A stretch of DNA of 14,165 bases from Candidatus Brocadia sp. Its GTDB lineage: Bacteria; Planctomycetota; Brocadiia; Brocadiales; Brocadiaceae. The DNA lies in contig JAUQXU010000038.1 in the NCBI GenBank assembly GCA_030837935.1, positions 1 through 14,165 of the forward strand, read 5' to 3'. Both the position numbers and the translations under genes were made by a program. The notes under the pieces are model-generated. The model ran no database searches, was not told the origin of the DNA, and was given only the letters and a program-made list of their open reading frames with translations. This document shows positions 13,877 through 14,165 of this stretch, piece by piece. The number at the start of each line of letters is the position of its first letter. Position 1 is the stretch's first letter.

Positions 13877-14030
13877 CAACATCAGAGGGGGACAGGACAA
13901 AGGGTAAGAAGTTTGCTTGCCGGGGTCCGCTGGGGTGTGTAATGAGGTTCCCAGGGTTTATTTGCAAAAAGTGCAGGATAACTGTTTTCCCGTTGTGAAA
14001 CAGCATATCAACAAATCAGCATAAAAAGAG
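13877..14030. other. Intergenic gap before nfi, no clear signal
   Basis: This 154-nt gap has a GC-richer patch (about 13915-13960) unlike its surroundings and a small hairpin CTGTTT/AAACAG (13982-13987 with 13998-14003) without a T-run. No promoter or gene is convincing. Confidence 0.4.
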
Positions 14031-14165
14031 ATGAAATTCACCCGTTTGCATCCGTGGCGTTTAGACTATGAAAAGGCCATTCAGGTTCAAGAGACTTTAA
14101 GAGATCGATTGATTTTAAAGAAGCCCACCGGTAAAATCTGTACGGTTGCAGGTGCTGATGTTTCT
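14031..14165 (+). CDS. nfi: Endonuclease V, N-terminal fragment cut by window end
   Basis: The first 45 codons are visible and run off the end in frame. LHPWRLDYEKAIQVQETLRD (residues 6-25) followed by VAGADVS (39-45) is the N-terminal signature of endonuclease V, which nicks DNA next to deaminated bases such as inosine. D43 would be the first metal-binding catalytic aspartate. No strong SD is seen at ATG 14031. Confidence 0.8.
   Translation, partial: MKFTRLHPWRLDYEKAIQVQETLRDRLILKKPTGKICTVAGADVS

Overview
The window is a compact stretch of bacterial chromosome, moderately AT-rich, with about 16 protein genes on both strands and no rRNA, tRNA, transposase, phage gene or CRISPR array. The gene set is Gram-negative: a LolD-type lipoprotein-export ATPase, signal peptidase II, a SurA/PrsA-type parvulin and a membrane Rnf complex. 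MobA supplies molybdenum guanine dinucleotide cofactor to respiratory enzymes. Several genes lack a Shine-Dalgarno (SD) sequence while others have perfect ones. Together this fits a planctomycete-like chemolithotroph such as an anammox bacterium (Brocadiales: Kuenenia/Brocadia type). That assignment is inference from gene content and feel, not a database match.

Left part (1-3344). An RNase HI gene (rnhA) sits behind a leader with two copies of one inverted repeat. A strong sigma70 promoter then drives lolD and ilvE. ilvE converges on a minus-strand pair, a DksA/TraR-type zinc-finger regulator followed by lspA, with the two stop codons sharing bases. The DksA-like gene has a long leader starting at a good promoter.

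Middle (3345-7688). A sparse kilobase holds one self-contained minus-strand unit: promoter, strong SD, a 63-residue four-cysteine protein, and a near-perfect 19-bp bidirectional terminator stem. Next comes a membrane-anchored coiled-coil/Lys-rich/TPR protein (+), converging on a small secreted Ig-like (CARDB-type) protein (-). Further right, mobA and hutI form a minus-strand pair.

Right part (7689-14165). The mobA promoter is interleaved on opposite strands with a consensus promoter for a parvulin-type foldase. Then follow an AlaC-type alanine aminotransferase and rnfC, rnfD and rnfG of the ferredoxin:NAD+ oxidoreductase. These are followed, unusually, by scpB (chromosome segregation) and the start of an endonuclease V gene rather than by rnfE, rnfA and rnfB. 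The rnfC-rnfD gap carries a palindromic CCCCCTT/AAGGG-type element.

The most interesting items are the split Rnf cluster, the autonomous four-cysteine microprotein, the paired palindromes ahead of rnhA, the interleaved divergent promoters, and the TPR protein with a histone-H1-like linker. I did not find a clear new defence or mobile system.
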